Assembly: GCF_003752175.1 (NCBI RefSeq)
Contig: NZ_RJVF01000010.1
Span: 124,001 to 188,000 of the forward strand
Direction of reading: 5' to 3'
Source of the DNA: Comamonas sp. BIGb0124
GTDB taxonomy: Bacteria > Pseudomonadota > Gammaproteobacteria > Burkholderiales > Burkholderiaceae_C
Length of the DNA: 64,000 nucleotides
Position 1 is the stretch's first letter. Each line of letters begins with the position of its first letter. The position numbers and the translations under genes are program-made. Shown here piece after piece: positions 26,657 through 36,961 of the stretch. The notes under the pieces were generated by a model that was given only the letters and a program-made list of their open reading frames with translations, was not told where the DNA came from and did not search any database.

Positions 26657-27613
26657 ATGCCTTCTCCGTCCATCCCCCCCGTTTCCGGCACGGCGCCGGC
26701 TGCCGATACCGCCACCTCCTGGGATCTGGCCTCTGTCGTGCAGGCCTTGCGTGTCTCGCGCGAGGAACAGCACAAGATCCGATACAAAGGCCGTATCCGC
26801 GAGTTGCCGTCGCGCAAGGTGATGAAGCAGGTTCTCGACGGCTGCCTGGCCGCGCTGTTTCCCACGCACTACGGGCAAGCCGAACTCGACGACCACAGCA
26901 TCGATTTTTTCGTCGGCCAGCGGCTCAACGACACCCTGCATCTGCTTCAGGAGCAGGTGCGTCGCGGCCTGCATTTTTCTGCACACGACAGCGAGGTCGA
27001 GACCGATGTCCAGATCCTGCAGGCGCGTGCGGCACAGATCACGGCGCAGTTCGCTCAAGGGTTGCCCCAGGTACGTGCCGTGGTGGTCAGCGACCTTCAG
27101 GCGGCCTATCAGGGCGATCCGGCGGCCACCAGCATTTCCGAGATCCTGCTGTGTTATCCCGGCGTGGCGGCGATCATCTGCCATCGGCTGGCCCATGCGC
27201 TCTATGGGCTGGGCTCGCCTTTCCTGGCGCGCATGCTGGCCGACATCGCCCATGCGCGCACCGGCATCGACATCCATCCCGGAGCCCGGATCGGCCGCAG
27301 CTTTTTCATCGACCACGGCACGGGTGTGGTGATCGGCCAGACGGCCATCATCGGCGAGCGGGTCCGGCTGTACCAGCATGTCACGCTGGGTGCCAAGCGC
27401 TTTCCCATGGAAGAGGACGGCAGTCTGGTCAAGGGTCTGGCCCGTCACCCTGTGGTCGAGGACGACGTGGTGATCTACGCCGGAGCCACGGTGCTGGGTC
27501 GCGTCACCATCGGGCAGGGCTCCATCATCGGCGGCAATGTCTGGCTGACGCACAGCGTGCCGCCCAACAGCAATGTGAGCCAGGCCCAGACCCTCAGCGG
27601 TCCCTGCGACTGA
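26657..27613 (+). CDS. Serine O-acetyltransferase, EpsC/SrpH type
   Basis: Encodes 318 residues. The N-terminal half is helical; the C-terminal half has the hexapeptide left-handed beta helix with ARTGIDIHPGARIG, FIDHGTGVVIGQTAIIG and the YQHVTLGAK loop. This is the pattern of SAT enzymes that make O-acetylserine from serine and acetyl-CoA for cysteine synthesis. The long N-terminal region marks the EpsC/SrpH subgroup rather than short CysE. The ATG at 26657 is used; an upstream in-frame codon at 26465 adds atypical sequence. No cysteine synthase gene is adjacent. Confidence 0.88.
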   Translation: MPSPSIPPVSGTAPAADTATSWDLASVVQALRVSREEQHKIRYKGRIRELPSRKVMKQVLDGCLAALFPTHYGQAELDDHSIDFFVGQRLNDTLHLLQEQVRRGLHFSAHDSEVETDVQILQARAAQITAQFAQGLPQVRAVVVSDLQAAYQGDPAATSISEILLCYPGVAAIICHRLAHALYGLGSPFLARMLADIAHARTGIDIHPGARIGRSFFIDHGTGVVIGQTAIIGERVRLYQHVTLGAKRFPMEEDGSLVKGLARHPVVEDDVVIYAGATVLGRVTIGQGSIIGGNVWLTHSVPPNSNVSQAQTLSGPCD

Positions 27614-27691
27614 GGGCTTGACCGGGGCCGGGAAGGCATGGCCTGGCGCCTTGCGGTCATCCGGGCTCGCTTGGCCCAGCGCCGGGCCGAT

Positions 27692-28237
27692 TCAGCGGTC
27701 TGCGTGTTCGGTGCCGGGTGCCTGGGGCTCGGGCCGCATCCAGAGCCAGATCGACACGGCGGCCATGCTGCCGATGGCCACGATGGCCAGCCATGGGCGG
27801 TGAGCCGTGTAGGCGACGATCACGGCGCAGACCGCCATGGTGATGCTGGCGCTCCACTTGGCCTTGCGGCTGACCGTTCCGCCGTTGTGCCAGTTGATGA
27901 TCATGGGCCCGAAAAGGCGATGCCTCACCAGCCAGCCGTAGAGCCGGGGCGAACTGCGTGCAGCCGCCCAGGCCGCCATCAGGACAAAGACCGTGGTGGG
28001 CAGGCCAGGCACAAAGATGCCGACGATGCCGGTCGCCAGGCTGAGGCCGGCAAACACCACGAGCAGCGCGCGAACCGGCCAGGGCAGCGGTTTGAGTGCA
28101 CGCAGCGCTGCCAGGTGTTCGTCCACGCGCGCGGCATGGCTGGATTCACCCGGCAGGCCCGCTTTTTCGACACGTGAGACCGCGGGCCCGGATGTCTGAG
28201 GCTCGGCTGGGCTGTCGGAAGGGGAAGGCTGGGACAT
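27692..28237 (-). CDS. YbaN-like DUF454 inner-membrane protein
   Basis: Encodes 181 residues. The first 50 or so are polar and Ser/Pro rich. The DUF454 core follows with a hydrophobic pair, the GIFVPGLPTTVFVLMAAWAAARSS stretch near residue 85 (two segments of it shown), SPRLYGWL and later hydrophobic spans. The function of DUF454 proteins is unknown. The start at 28237 is favoured by length; an upstream start at 28345 is possible. It is divergent from def. Confidence 0.82.
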   Translation of the reverse strand: MSQPSPSDSPAEPQTSGPAVSRVEKAGLPGESSHAARVDEHLAALRALKPLPWPVRALLVVFAGLSLATGIVGIFVPGLPTTVFVLMAAWAAARSSPRLYGWLVRHRLFGPMIINWHNGGTVSRKAKWSASITMAVCAVIVAYTAHRPWLAIVAIGSMAAVSIWLWMRPEPQAPGTEHADR

Positions 28238-28404
28238 GGAATCGGCGGCTGGCGGACAATCGGTCTGAATGGGTCGGGGCGCGGTCGTTGTCGTCGAAAC
28301 CTGCCGGCGGACTGGCGGTTTCTGTCTTGTTCGGCTATTGTGCATGCGCCTGTCGAGCCCGTCGTGCCTCGCTGGATTGACATGGCGCAAACAAGGCTTA
28401 TTGC

Positions 28405-28929
28405 ATGACCCTGAGAACCATCATCAAGATGGGCGATCCGCGCCTGCTGCGGGTCGCCCAGCCCGTCACCGAATTCGACACCGACGACCTGCATCTGCTG
28501 GTGGCCGACATGTGGCAGACCATGGATGCGGAAGGCGGCGTCGGGCTGGCCGCGCCACAGATCGCCGTCGACCTGCAGGTGATGGTGTTCGGTACGGGCG
28601 AGCCGCTGGCGCGCGATCCGGATGCTCCGGTCATTGCGCGCACGGCGCTGGTCAACCCGGTGATCGAGCCGCTGGACGACGAACAGGAAGAGGGTTGGGA
28701 AGGCTGCCTGTCCATTCCCGGCTTGCGTGCCATGGTGCCGCGATGGAAACGCATCCGCTACAGCGGATTCGACGTGTACGGCGACCCGGTCGAGCAGGTC
28801 GCCGAAGGGTTCCACGCCCGTGTCGTGCAGCACGAATACGACCATCTGAAGGGCGTGCTCTACACCATGCGTATCCGGGATTTTGGCCGGTTCGGTTACA
28901 CCGACGTGCTGTTTCCGCCGCAGGACTGA
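28405..28929 (+). CDS. def: Peptide deformylase
   Basis: Encodes 174 residues with all three deformylase motifs: GVGLAAPQI near residue 46, EGCLSIPG near 98 and QHEYDHL near 141. The Cys and two His bind the catalytic metal and Glu is the base. The enzyme removes the N-formyl group from new proteins. It is not next to fmt, so it may be a second deformylase in this genome. A strong terminator follows. Confidence 0.93.
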   Translation: MTLRTIIKMGDPRLLRVAQPVTEFDTDDLHLLVADMWQTMDAEGGVGLAAPQIAVDLQVMVFGTGEPLARDPDAPVIARTALVNPVIEPLDDEQEEGWEGCLSIPGLRAMVPRWKRIRYSGFDVYGDPVEQVAEGFHARVVQHEYDHLKGVLYTMRIRDFGRFGYTDVLFPPQD

Positions 28930-28950
28930 AGCGGCCCCGGCGAAAAGAAA

Positions 28951-28983
28951 AAAGGGCGGCACAGGCTTGCCGTGCCGCCCTTT
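28951..28983. terminator. Terminator between convergent def and HPF-like genes
   Basis: AAAGGGCGGCAC and GTGCCGCCCTTT form a long GC-rich stem with A and T runs, placed to stop transcription from both sides. Confidence 0.9.
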
Positions 28984-29031
28984 CCGGGTCCTGCAGGCCC
29001 TCGCGGTCTGTGCGAGGCTGCAGGACAGGCC

Positions 29032-29379
29032 TCAGGCTTCGGCCGAACGGATGGTGTCGCGGCCGGCCTTGTCCTTGAGCTTGCCCAGGTCGGTGTCGAG
29101 TGCACGTGCGAGCTTGTCGATCGCCGCGACGAAAGCGGAAGCGACCTTGTCGGCTTCGGCGTTGACGGCAATGGCCGGGCGGCTGTTGGGACGGGCCTCG
29201 ATCACGCAGCGCTTGTCGCCGGCACCGGTCTTGCCGGCATCGGTGTCGCTGACATAGATTTCCACACGGCTGACGTTTTCGCGGAAACGCGAGAGGCGGC
29301 TGGCCGTTTCTTCCTGCAGCCAGCTGGCGAGCGATTCACCGCCTTGGATGTGATCGTCTGTACGGACTTGGATGTGCAT
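29032..29379 (-). CDS. HPF/RaiA-family ribosome-associated protein
   Basis: Encodes 115 residues resembling the S30AE/HPF fold: MHIQVRTDD at the start, LSRFRENVSRVEIYVSD, then VIEARPNSRPAIAVNAEA and an amphipathic helix. Family members bind the 30S subunit during stress or stationary phase. It is a short form without the C-terminal dimerisation domain. The ATG at 29379 has an AAAGGAG ribosome site. It may be a paralogue of the main HPF; I cannot separate HPF from RaiA here. Confidence 0.75.
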   Translation of the reverse strand: MHIQVRTDDHIQGGESLASWLQEETASRLSRFRENVSRVEIYVSDTDAGKTGAGDKRCVIEARPNSRPAIAVNAEADKVASAFVAAIDKLARALDTDLGKLKDKAGRDTIRSAEA

Positions 29380-29552
29380 GGATGCTCCTTTCGTGTTGAT
29401 CGGGGACGGCCTGCGAACCGGAGTCCGCGCCGTCCCATCCATCATGCACCCGATTCGTGGTGCGCCGCCTGTTCGGCATCCAGGCCTTGTCCGGCAATGC
29501 CTGTCATCCAAAGGCGACGATGCGCACAGACCGGGCGATCGCTGGCGAAGGA

Positions 29553-32162
29553 TCAGGCTTGCAGGGCCTCGAGCAGCTCGTTTTCGATGTCGTGGCGATT
29601 GCGGTACTGCGTCAGCGTCTCGCCGCTGATCAGAAACGTATCTTCGATGCGTTCGCCCAGCGTGGTGATCTTGGCCATCTGCAGGTTGACGCCATGGCGG
29701 CCCAGCACGTGGGCGACGGCGTGCAGCAGGCCCACACGGTCGCTGGCGATGATGTTGAGCACCCAGTTCTGCGCTTTTTCATCGGGCAGCCAGTCGACCT
29801 GCGGCTGTACCGGAAAGCTCTTGACGCGGCGCGAGACACGGCCGCGGCTGGGCAGGCGCAGGGTGTCCGGACGGGCGATGGTCAACGGCAGCTCGGTCTC
29901 GATCATGGAGACCAGTTCGCGGTAGTGCTCGGGGACCAGGGAGCTGACGATCTGGAAGGTGTCGAGCGCGTGGCCGTCGTTGGTGGTGTGCACCTTGGCG
30001 TCGAGAATCGAAAAGCCGTTCTGCTCGAAATACGCGCACAGGCTGGCAAACAGCGAGGGCTGATCGGGGGTGTACACCATCACCTGCAGGCCTTCGCCCA
30101 CCGGCGAGAACCGGGCGCGCACCACGGTCGTCGGCTTGGCTGGCCCGCCGTCGGTCTTCTGGCCCGCGGCCTTGGCCAGCACGGGGCCGAGCTGGCGTGT
30201 GTGCCAGGCGATATCGCCGGCATCGTGGCGCATGAAGTAACGCACGTCGAGCGTGCCCCAGAGCGCTTCCTGTCCATTGGGCAGCGCCGTGTTCAGCGCG
30301 AGTTGCTTGATGGCCTCGCGCTTGCGCATCTCGACCTGCGCATCGGCGTCGGGCAGGCGGCCGCCCATGGCGCGCAGGGTGTAGCGGTACAGGTCTTCGA
30401 GCAGCTTGCCTTTCCAGGCGTTCCAGACCTTGGGGCTGGTTCCGCGGATATCGGCAACGGTCAGCAGATACAGCGCGGTGAGCTTGCGCTCGCTGCCGAC
30501 GCGGTCGACAAAGGCGCTGATGACGGCCGGGTCGCTGAGATCCTGCTTCTGCGCGATGCTGCTCATGGTCAGGTGTTCGGCCACCAGGAACTCGATGAGC
30601 TCGGCGTCGGCCGTGGCGATGTGGTGCTCCTTGCAGAAACGCCTCACCTCGACCGCGCCGAGTTCGGAATGATCGCCGCCGCGGCCCTTGGCGATGTCGT
30701 GGAACAGGGCTGCGACGTAGAGCAGCCAGGGCTTGTCCCAGCCTGCGGCCAGTTGCGCGCACATCGGATACTCGTGCGCATGCTCGGCCATGAAGAAACG
30801 CCGCACGTTGCGCAGCACCATGAGGATGTGCTGATCGACCGTGTAGACGTGGAACAGGTCGTGCTGCATCTGCCCCACGATGCGGCGGAACACCCAGAGG
30901 TAGCGGCCCAGCACCGAGGTGTCGTTGAGCAGGCGGAACACGTGGGTCTGGCCCTCGGGCGCCTGCAGGATGCGCATGAACATCGCATGGTTGACCGGGT
31001 CGTGGCGGAATGCGCTGTCCATGATTTCGCGCGCGTTGTAGAGCGCGCGCATGGTGCGCGCCGACAGGCCGCGGATGGCGTGCAGCGTCTGGTAGAGATA
31101 GAAGGTCTCGAGGATGGCGTGCGGCTGTTCGAAGTACAGGTCGTCGCGGGCCACCTCGATCAGGCCGGCCTTGTCGAAGAAACGTTCGTTGATGGGGCGC
31201 AGTTCGTGATCCGCCGGGTTGAGGCGTTCGTCGATGTTGAGCAGCAGGATCTGGTTGAGCTGGCTGACGGCCTTGGCTGCCCAGTAGTAATGCTTCATCA
31301 GCTGTTCGCTGCTGCGGTGGCCGCTTTGCGCCGTGTAGCCGAACATCTCGGCGACCGCGGTCTGCATGTCGAACACCAGCCGGTCTTCGCGCCGGCTGGC
31401 GGCCAGGTGCAGGCGGGCGCGCACCAGGCTGAGCAGGGCTTCGTTGTGCTTGATCTGACGTGCCTCGAAGCGGGTGATGAGGCCGTTGCGGCTGAGCTCG
31501 TCCCAGTTCTTGCCGAAGCCCGATGCACGTGCCACCCATTGCACCACCTGCAGATCGCGCAGGCCGCCGGGCGATTCCTTGCAGTTGGGTTCGAGCGCAT
31601 ACGGCGTGTTCTCGAACTTGGCGTGGCGCTGCCGCATCTCCTGCATCTTGGCGACATAGAACGCGCGGGCGTCGAGTGCGTCCTCGAAGCCGGCCCGGAA
31701 CTGCATATAGAGCTTGCGGCTGCCCGTCACGAGGCGGGCTTCGAGCAGCGAGGTCTGCACCGTGACGTCCTTGGCCGCCTCGCTCAGGCATTCGCTCACG
31801 GTCCGCACGCTCGAGCCGATCTCGAGCCCCGCATCCCAGCAGTTGCCGATGAAGCGCTCGAGCTTTTCCTTGAGCTCGGGGTCGACCTCGGGCCGCGTGC
31901 GATCGGGCATCAGTACCAGGACATCCACGTCCGAGTAGGGAAACAGCTCGCCGCGGCCGAAGCCGCCCACCGCCGCGAGGGCAAAACCCTCGGGCAGCGC
32001 AGCAGCCTTCCACAGGGTCTTGAGGACCTGGTCCGCCTCGCGTGCGAGATGGCGCATCACGCTGTGGATGCCGCGCACGGATTGTCCGCTGGTGGCGATG
32101 TCGCCGAACAATTCGGCCTTGCGCGCGCGGTAGTCGTCTCGCAGTAGGTTGATGTCGATCAT
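29553..32162 (-). CDS. glnD: [Protein-PII] uridylyltransferase/uridylyl-removing enzyme
   Basis: Encodes 869 residues with the full GlnD order: nucleotidyltransferase (GGFGRGELFPYSDVDVLVL near residue 65), the GlnD linker region (SPGGLRDLQ), an HD domain (FHDIAKGRGGDHS near 475) and two C-terminal ACT domains. It senses glutamine and modifies PII proteins to control nitrogen assimilation. The start at 32162 (MIDINLL) is preferred because it matches the usual length; an in-frame start at 32222 is possible and neither has a strong ribosome site. It is divergent from hpxO. Confidence 0.95.
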   Translation of the reverse strand: MIDINLLRDDYRARKAELFGDIATSGQSVRGIHSVMRHLAREADQVLKTLWKAAALPEGFALAAVGGFGRGELFPYSDVDVLVLMPDRTRPEVDPELKEKLERFIGNCWDAGLEIGSSVRTVSECLSEAAKDVTVQTSLLEARLVTGSRKLYMQFRAGFEDALDARAFYVAKMQEMRQRHAKFENTPYALEPNCKESPGGLRDLQVVQWVARASGFGKNWDELSRNGLITRFEARQIKHNEALLSLVRARLHLAASRREDRLVFDMQTAVAEMFGYTAQSGHRSSEQLMKHYYWAAKAVSQLNQILLLNIDERLNPADHELRPINERFFDKAGLIEVARDDLYFEQPHAILETFYLYQTLHAIRGLSARTMRALYNAREIMDSAFRHDPVNHAMFMRILQAPEGQTHVFRLLNDTSVLGRYLWVFRRIVGQMQHDLFHVYTVDQHILMVLRNVRRFFMAEHAHEYPMCAQLAAGWDKPWLLYVAALFHDIAKGRGGDHSELGAVEVRRFCKEHHIATADAELIEFLVAEHLTMSSIAQKQDLSDPAVISAFVDRVGSERKLTALYLLTVADIRGTSPKVWNAWKGKLLEDLYRYTLRAMGGRLPDADAQVEMRKREAIKQLALNTALPNGQEALWGTLDVRYFMRHDAGDIAWHTRQLGPVLAKAAGQKTDGGPAKPTTVVRARFSPVGEGLQVMVYTPDQPSLFASLCAYFEQNGFSILDAKVHTTNDGHALDTFQIVSSLVPEHYRELVSMIETELPLTIARPDTLRLPSRGRVSRRVKSFPVQPQVDWLPDEKAQNWVLNIIASDRVGLLHAVAHVLGRHGVNLQMAKITTLGERIEDTFLISGETLTQYRNRHDIENELLEALQA

Positions 32163-32499
32163 GGGAGGCGGATGGGAAGACGGCAGGAAAGTGGGGAACG
32201 GCGGCGGTGCCGGACCCTGCATGTTAAAGCGTGCAAGGCGTGCAGTCCCGGTGAGGACCGCATGCGCGCTCGGTATCAAATTCTAGGGCCGGTCGGGCAG
32301 AACGCAAGGCCGGTGGCCGCACGGTGCTATCAATGCGGGAACCGGGGCGGCCGGGGCGCGAAAAGGGCAGGGTGGCCCGATTTTTGTATACACTTTTGGG
32401 TGGCCGCATAACGGTGGTCCGTTGAGGCCGATGCTGCATCATGATGGTGCGGCGCGGCGAATCCAGGCACCAGGACGTGGCAGATATCAAGGAATCCGC
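32163..32499. other. Intergenic region between glnD and hpxO
   Basis: 337 bases between divergent genes with no supported gene. It should hold both promoters. The only distinct element seen is TTGTATACAC at 32384-32393. Confidence 0.5.
32384..32393. promoter_or_regulatory. TTGTATACAC site upstream of hpxO (possible GntR-type operator)
   Basis: A near-palindrome with a GTATAC core, set in a local AT-rich patch about 110 bases before the hpxO start. FCD GntR regulators bind sites of this form, but no such gene is adjacent. Confidence 0.35.
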
Positions 32500-33657
32500 A
32501 TGAAAGTCATCATCATCGGGGCAGGCATGGGCGGCTTGAGCGCAGGCATCGCGCTCAAGCGCATCGGCTACGACGTCGAGATCTACGAACAGGTGCTCGA
32601 GATCCGGCCTGTCGGTGCCGCCATTTCCGTGTGGTCCAACGGCGTGAAATGCCTGAACTACCTGGGCCTCGAGCGCGAGACCGCGGCGCTCGGCGGGCAG
32701 ATGGACAGCATGGCCTACATGGACGGCCATACCGGCGAGGTCATGACGCAGTTCAGCCTGCAGCCCCTGGTCGAGGCCGTCGGCCAGCGGCCTTATCCGG
32801 TGTCCCGCGCGGCCCTGCAGTTCATGCTGATGGATGCCTTCGGTCGCGACCGCATCCATCTGGGCATGAAGCTCACGCAGGTGCACGACGACGGGCAGCA
32901 GGTCACCGCCACCTTCGCCGACGGCAGCACCGCGACGGGCGACCTGCTGATCGGCGCCGACGGCACCCACTCGACCGTGCGTGCGCATGTGCTGGGCAGC
33001 CAGCCCGAGCGGCGCTATGCGGGTTATGTCAACTGGAACGGCCTGGTCGACATCGACGAGCGCATCGCGCCGGCCACGCAGTGGACCACCTTCGTGGGCG
33101 AGGGCAAGCGGGTGTCGGTGATGCCCATTGCCGGCGGCCGTTTCTATTTCTTTTTCGATGTGCCGCTGCCGACCGGCCTGCCCAACGACCGCGCAACCTA
33201 TCCGGCCCTGCTGGGCGAGTATTTCAAGGGTTGGGCCGAGCCGGTGCAGCGCCTGATCGGCCAGATCGATCCGCAGACCACCAACCGCGTGGAAATCCAC
33301 GACATCGAACCCTTCATGCAGTTCGCGCGGGGCCGTGTGGCCTTGCTGGGCGATGCCGGTCACAGCACCACGCCCGACATCGGGCAGGGCGGCTGTGCGG
33401 CCATGGAGGACGCCGTGGTGCTGGCGATCGCGCTGCAGACCAACACCCTGGGCGTGGAAGACGCGCTGGTGCGCTACCAGAACAAACGCAACGAGCGCAC
33501 TGCCGAACTGGTGTTGCGTGCCCGCAGGCGCTGCGACGTCACGCATGCCAAGGACCCCGAGGTCACGCAGCGCTGGTACGAGGAACTGCGCCGCGAGGAT
33601 GGCAGCAACGTCATCCGCGGCATCATCTCCAACATCGAAGGCAACCCGCTGGGCTGA
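32500..33657 (+). CDS. hpxO: FAD-dependent urate hydroxylase
   Basis: Encodes 385 residues very close in pattern to Klebsiella Hpx[20 protein letters not shown] at the start, [46 protein letters not shown] and the FAD motif [15 protein letters not shown] near residue 285. HpxO oxidises urate to 5-hydroxyisourate with NADH and O2, the first step of urate breakdown. No 5-hydroxyisourate hydrolase, OHCU decarboxylase or allantoinase gene is adjacent. The start at 32500 has AAGGA upstream. A related FAD monooxygenase activity cannot be excluded. Confidence 0.87.
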   Translation: MKVIIIGAGMGGLSAGIALKRIGYDVEIYEQVLEIRPVGAAISVWSNGVKCLNYLGLERETAALGGQMDSMAYMDGHTGEVMTQFSLQPLVEAVGQRPYPVSRAALQFMLMDAFGRDRIHLGMKLTQVHDDGQQVTATFADGSTATGDLLIGADGTHSTVRAHVLGSQPERRYAGYVNWNGLVDIDERIAPATQWTTFVGEGKRVSVMPIAGGRFYFFFDVPLPTGLPNDRATYPALLGEYFKGWAEPVQRLIGQIDPQTTNRVEIHDIEPFMQFARGRVALLGDAGHSTTPDIGQGGCAAMEDAVVLAIALQTNTLGVEDALVRYQNKRNERTAELVLRARRRCDVTHAKDPEVTQRWYEELRREDGSNVIRGIISNIEGNPLG

Positions 33658-33720
33658 GCCGGCGTGGGGTCGGCAGGGCGGCTCGCCGGGAGCCGTCCGC
33701 CGTGGCGCAGGTATCAGGTC

Positions 33721-34533
33721 TCAGGTCTTGACGGCCTGCACGAACGCCGGAAGGGCCGGACTGCCTTCCGACAGGGTCAGCACCTCGTAGCCCGTTTCGG
33801 TCACCAGCACGGTGTGTTCCCATTGGGCCGACAGCGAGTGGTCCTTGGTGACGATGGTCCAGCCGTCGTTGCCCAGTTCCTTGACCTCTTTGCGGCCGAG
33901 GTTGAGCATGGGCTCGATGGTGAAGATCATGCCCGGCTTGAGCTGTTCATGCGTGCCGGGGCGGCCGTAGTGCAGCACCTGCGGCTCCTCGTGGAAATTC
34001 TGGCCCACGCCGTGGCCGCAGAACTCGCGCACCACCGACAGGCCGTGGCCTTCGGCGAATTTCTGGATGGCATGACCGATGTCGCCGAAATGGTTGCCCG
34101 GCTTGACCTGCAGGATGCCGAGCCACATCGCGTCGAAGGTCAGCGCACAGAGCCGCTTGGCCGCGATCGAGGCGTCGCCGATCACATACATGCGGCTGTT
34201 GTCGCCGTACCAGCCATCCTTGATGACGGTGACATCGATGTTCATGATGTCGCCCTTCTTCAAGGGCTTGTCATTGGGAATGCCATGGCACACCACGTGG
34301 TTGAGCGAGGTGCACAGCGATGCCGGATAGGGCGGATAGCCGGGGGGCTGGTAGTTGAGGGTGGCCGAGACGGTGCCTTGCTGGGCCATGTAGCCCCGGG
34401 CCAGTTCGTCGATCTGCCGGGTGGTCGTGCCGGCCTTGATGTGCGGGTCGAGATAGTCCAACACTTCGGAGGCCAGCCTGCAAGCCAGTCTCATGGCCTC
34501 GATGCCGGCCTGGTCTTTGATGATGATGCTCAT
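33721..34533 (-). CDS. map: Type I methionine aminopeptidase
   Basis: Encodes 270 residues. Di-metal ligands are visible as the two Asp of NIDVTVIKDGWYGDNSRM near residue 100, the His of CGHGVGQNFHEEP near 172, the Glu of FTIEPML near 205 and of QWEHTVLV near 236. The protein removes the initiator Met from new proteins. It is not beside rpsB, so it may be an additional copy. It is convergent with hpxO and divergent from the aidB-like gene. Confidence 0.93.
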   Translation of the reverse strand: MSIIIKDQAGIEAMRLACRLASEVLDYLDPHIKAGTTTRQIDELARGYMAQQGTVSATLNYQPPGYPPYPASLCTSLNHVVCHGIPNDKPLKKGDIMNIDVTVIKDGWYGDNSRMYVIGDASIAAKRLCALTFDAMWLGILQVKPGNHFGDIGHAIQKFAEGHGLSVVREFCGHGVGQNFHEEPQVLHYGRPGTHEQLKPGMIFTIEPMLNLGRKEVKELGNDGWTIVTKDHSLSAQWEHTVLVTETGYEVLTLSEGSPALPAFVQAVKT

Positions 34534-34665
34534 ATGGCGTCGATTTTAAGCGTTCCGGCCGGAGCGGGCCGGCTCGGGCACGAAGCCCCCGGCTTTCGGT
34601 AAACCCCCATCGCGCCCGGCGGCGGACGGGTCCAGAATGGACCGACAGGCCCTCCGGAGCACGCC

Positions 34666-36450
34666 ATGAATGATTTCGCCTCGTCCAACCTGGGGTCGCA
34701 TGCCGTTCTGGAAACGGTCGTGCACAACCAGCCGCCCGAACTCAAGGACTGGAATCCGTATGCCAGCGATCCCGTGCTGTCGCGTGCCGTGTTGCGCGGG
34801 GGCGCGGGCTGGCACGAGTCGGCCCTGGTTCACCAGGGCGCCGAGTGCGGCAGCGAAGCCACCTTGCGTGACGCCGAGGATGTGCAGCGTTACCCGCCCG
34901 AACTTCAGAGCCACGACCGTGCCGGCGAGCGGATCGACGTGGTTCGTTTCCACCCCGCCTGGCACCGCATGATGGATCTGGCCCGCCGCCATGGCGTGGC
35001 CAACCTGTCGCATCTGGACGACCGGCCCTCTGCGTGGACTGCGCGCGCCGCGGCGCACGTTCTCCACTGCCAGGCCGAGCCGGGTTCCAGTTGCCCGACC
35101 ACCATGACCCATGCGGCCATCCCTGTGCTGCGCCGGCATCCGGCCCTGCATGCGGCGCTGGCCACCCGGCTGGCGGCCCGCGAGCACGACCCGCGCGATC
35201 TGCCGATCGAGCAGAAGTTCGCCGTCACCCTCGGCATGGGCATGACCGAGCGCCAGGGGGGCAGCGATGTGCGCGGGAACCTCACCCAGGCCGTGCCGCT
35301 GCAGGGGCAGACCGATGGCCCCTGGGGCACCGAGTTCCTGATCACCGGTCACAAATGGTTTTTCTCTGCCCCCATGTGCGACGCCCATCTGGTGCTGGCC
35401 CGTGAGCGCGGCGCCGATGCCCAGGGCGGGGCCGAGCTCGGGCTGTCGTGTTTTTTCGTGCCGCGCTGGCGTCCCGATGGCGGGCGCAACACGGTGCATC
35501 TGCAGCGCCTCAAGGACAAGGTGGGCAACCGCTCCAATGCCAGTGCCGAGGTCGAGTTCGCCGCCGCCTGGGGCGTGCGCGTCGGCGAGCCCGGCCGCGG
35601 CATCGGCATCCTGCTCGAGATGGCGACGCTGACCCGGCTCGACTGCGCGCTCTCGAGCGCAGCGTTCATGCGGCAGGGACTGGTGCAAGCCCTGCACCAT
35701 GCCCGCTGGCGCAAGGCCTTCGGCAAACCGCTGGCCGAGCAGCCCCTGATGCGCAGCGTGCTGGCCGACATGGCGCTCGAATCCGAGGCCGCCATGCTGC
35801 TGGCCATGGACCTGGCGGGCCGGTTCGGGCAGGCGGCGGCCTGGCAGCAGGGCGACGCCGGCACGTCCGGCGAATCCACCCAGGCGCTGCCGGACAGCGA
35901 TTCGCTGGCGCTCGACCTGGCCTGGCGCCGCTTGATCACCCCTGTTGCGAAGTACTGGAACTGCAAGCGCGCCGTGGCCTTTGCGGGCGAGGCGATGGAG
36001 GTTCTGGGTGGCAACGGGTATGTCGAGTCCTCGCCGCTGGCCCGGCTGTTCCGCGAGGCGCCGGTGAACGCCATCTGGGAGGGCTCGGGCAACATCATGT
36101 GCCTCGACATGCTGCGGGTGGCCGCACGTCATCGCGAGGATGCCCAGCGTGTGCTGCAGCATCTCGACGAGGTGGCCGGACAGGCGGGCTGCGCGCCGCT
36201 GCAGCGTCTGGTGCAGGGGCTGGCCGTGCAGTTCCTGCGGCCGGCCGAACTGCTGGAGCCCCGGGCGCGTCATGCCGCGCAGCAACTGGCCCTGGCGGCG
36301 CAAGGTGCGCTCATGCTGCAGTTCGGCAGCCCGGCGGCAACCGGCATTTTTGTCGACAGCCGGCTCGATCCCGATTGGGGAGCGGCCTGGGGCGGCGGGG
36401 CCCAGGCCCTTCCGGCGCAAGAGCTGCTGGCCCAGGCCTGGACGGCTTGA
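34666..36450 (+). CDS. AidB-like acyl-CoA dehydrogenase family protein
   Basis: Encodes 594 residues, longer than E. coli AidB (about 540). The acyl-CoA dehydrogenase core has GMTERQGGSDVR near residue 190, a flavin-site segment ITGHKWFFSAPMCDA, and EVLGGNGYVE...LARLFREAPVNAIWEGSGN near 450-470 (read here in parts). The N-terminal part matches the AidB extension. AidB is part of the alkylation-damage response and binds FAD and DNA; a role as isovaleryl-CoA dehydrogenase has also been proposed. No Ada-type site or alkylation repair gene is seen nearby. Confidence 0.85.
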   Translation: MNDFASSNLGSHAVLETVVHNQPPELKDWNPYASDPVLSRAVLRGGAGWHESALVHQGAECGSEATLRDAEDVQRYPPELQSHDRAGERIDVVRFHPAWHRMMDLARRHGVANLSHLDDRPSAWTARAAAHVLHCQAEPGSSCPTTMTHAAIPVLRRHPALHAALATRLAAREHDPRDLPIEQKFAVTLGMGMTERQGGSDVRGNLTQAVPLQGQTDGPWGTEFLITGHKWFFSAPMCDAHLVLARERGADAQGGAELGLSCFFVPRWRPDGGRNTVHLQRLKDKVGNRSNASAEVEFAAAWGVRVGEPGRGIGILLEMATLTRLDCALSSAAFMRQGLVQALHHARWRKAFGKPLAEQPLMRSVLADMALESEAAMLLAMDLAGRFGQAAAWQQGDAGTSGESTQALPDSDSLALDLAWRRLITPVAKYWNCKRAVAFAGEAMEVLGGNGYVESSPLARLFREAPVNAIWEGSGNIMCLDMLRVAARHREDAQRVLQHLDEVAGQAGCAPLQRLVQGLAVQFLRPAELLEPRARHAAQQLALAAQGALMLQFGSPAATGIFVDSRLDPDWGAAWGGGAQALPAQELLAQAWTA

Positions 36451-36558
36451 GCCGGCGTTTGTCAGATCGTCCTGAACCGGGTCTGCCCACTTGTTGAGCC
36501 CCCCGGAGCATGCTGAAATGCGCCTGCGCCGATCAGGCGTTTGTTTCAGGAGCACCAC

Positions 36559-36852
36559 ATGACCACAACACGCGCTTCTTTCCTGTATCCGGCCCTGTCG
36601 GCCGTGGTTTGCCTGCTGGCCTTGGCCACGCCGGTGCACGCGGCAGACAAAACAGCCCAGCAAAGCCTGATGGCGACCTGCAACCAGCAGGCCACCGGCA
36701 AGACCGGGGACGATCGCAAGGCGTTCATGAAAAGCTGTCTGTCCAACAGCAAGTTGCGGCAGCAGGAGAAAATGAAAACCTGCAACGCCTCCGCGACCGG
36801 ACTCAAGGGGGACGAACGCAAGCAGCATCTCTCCGAGTGCCTCAAGAAGTAG
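36559..36852 (+). CDS. psiF: PsiF-family small periplasmic protein
   Basis: Encodes 97 residues: a signal peptide (MTTTRASFLYPALSAVVCLL, cleavage after VHA) followed by two PsiF repeats, each with a C..A.....G..RK.F/H..CL pattern (MATCNQQATGKTGDDRK and MKTCNASATGLKGDERK). PsiF in E. coli is phosphate-starvation inducible and of unknown function. The ATG at 36559 follows CAGGAG. No clear Pho box is seen upstream. Confidence 0.85.
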   Translation: MTTTRASFLYPALSAVVCLLALATPVHAADKTAQQSLMATCNQQATGKTGDDRKAFMKSCLSNSKLRQQEKMKTCNASATGLKGDERKQHLSECLKK

Positions 36853-36961
36853 TCCTCCGATTCCTCTTGTCCTGCACACCTGCTTGCGCGCAGGCAGGCC
36901 GACCGGCCGTCGACCGACGGCCGGTTTGATTTTTCATCTTTTCCTGGATGGTTTCCACCGC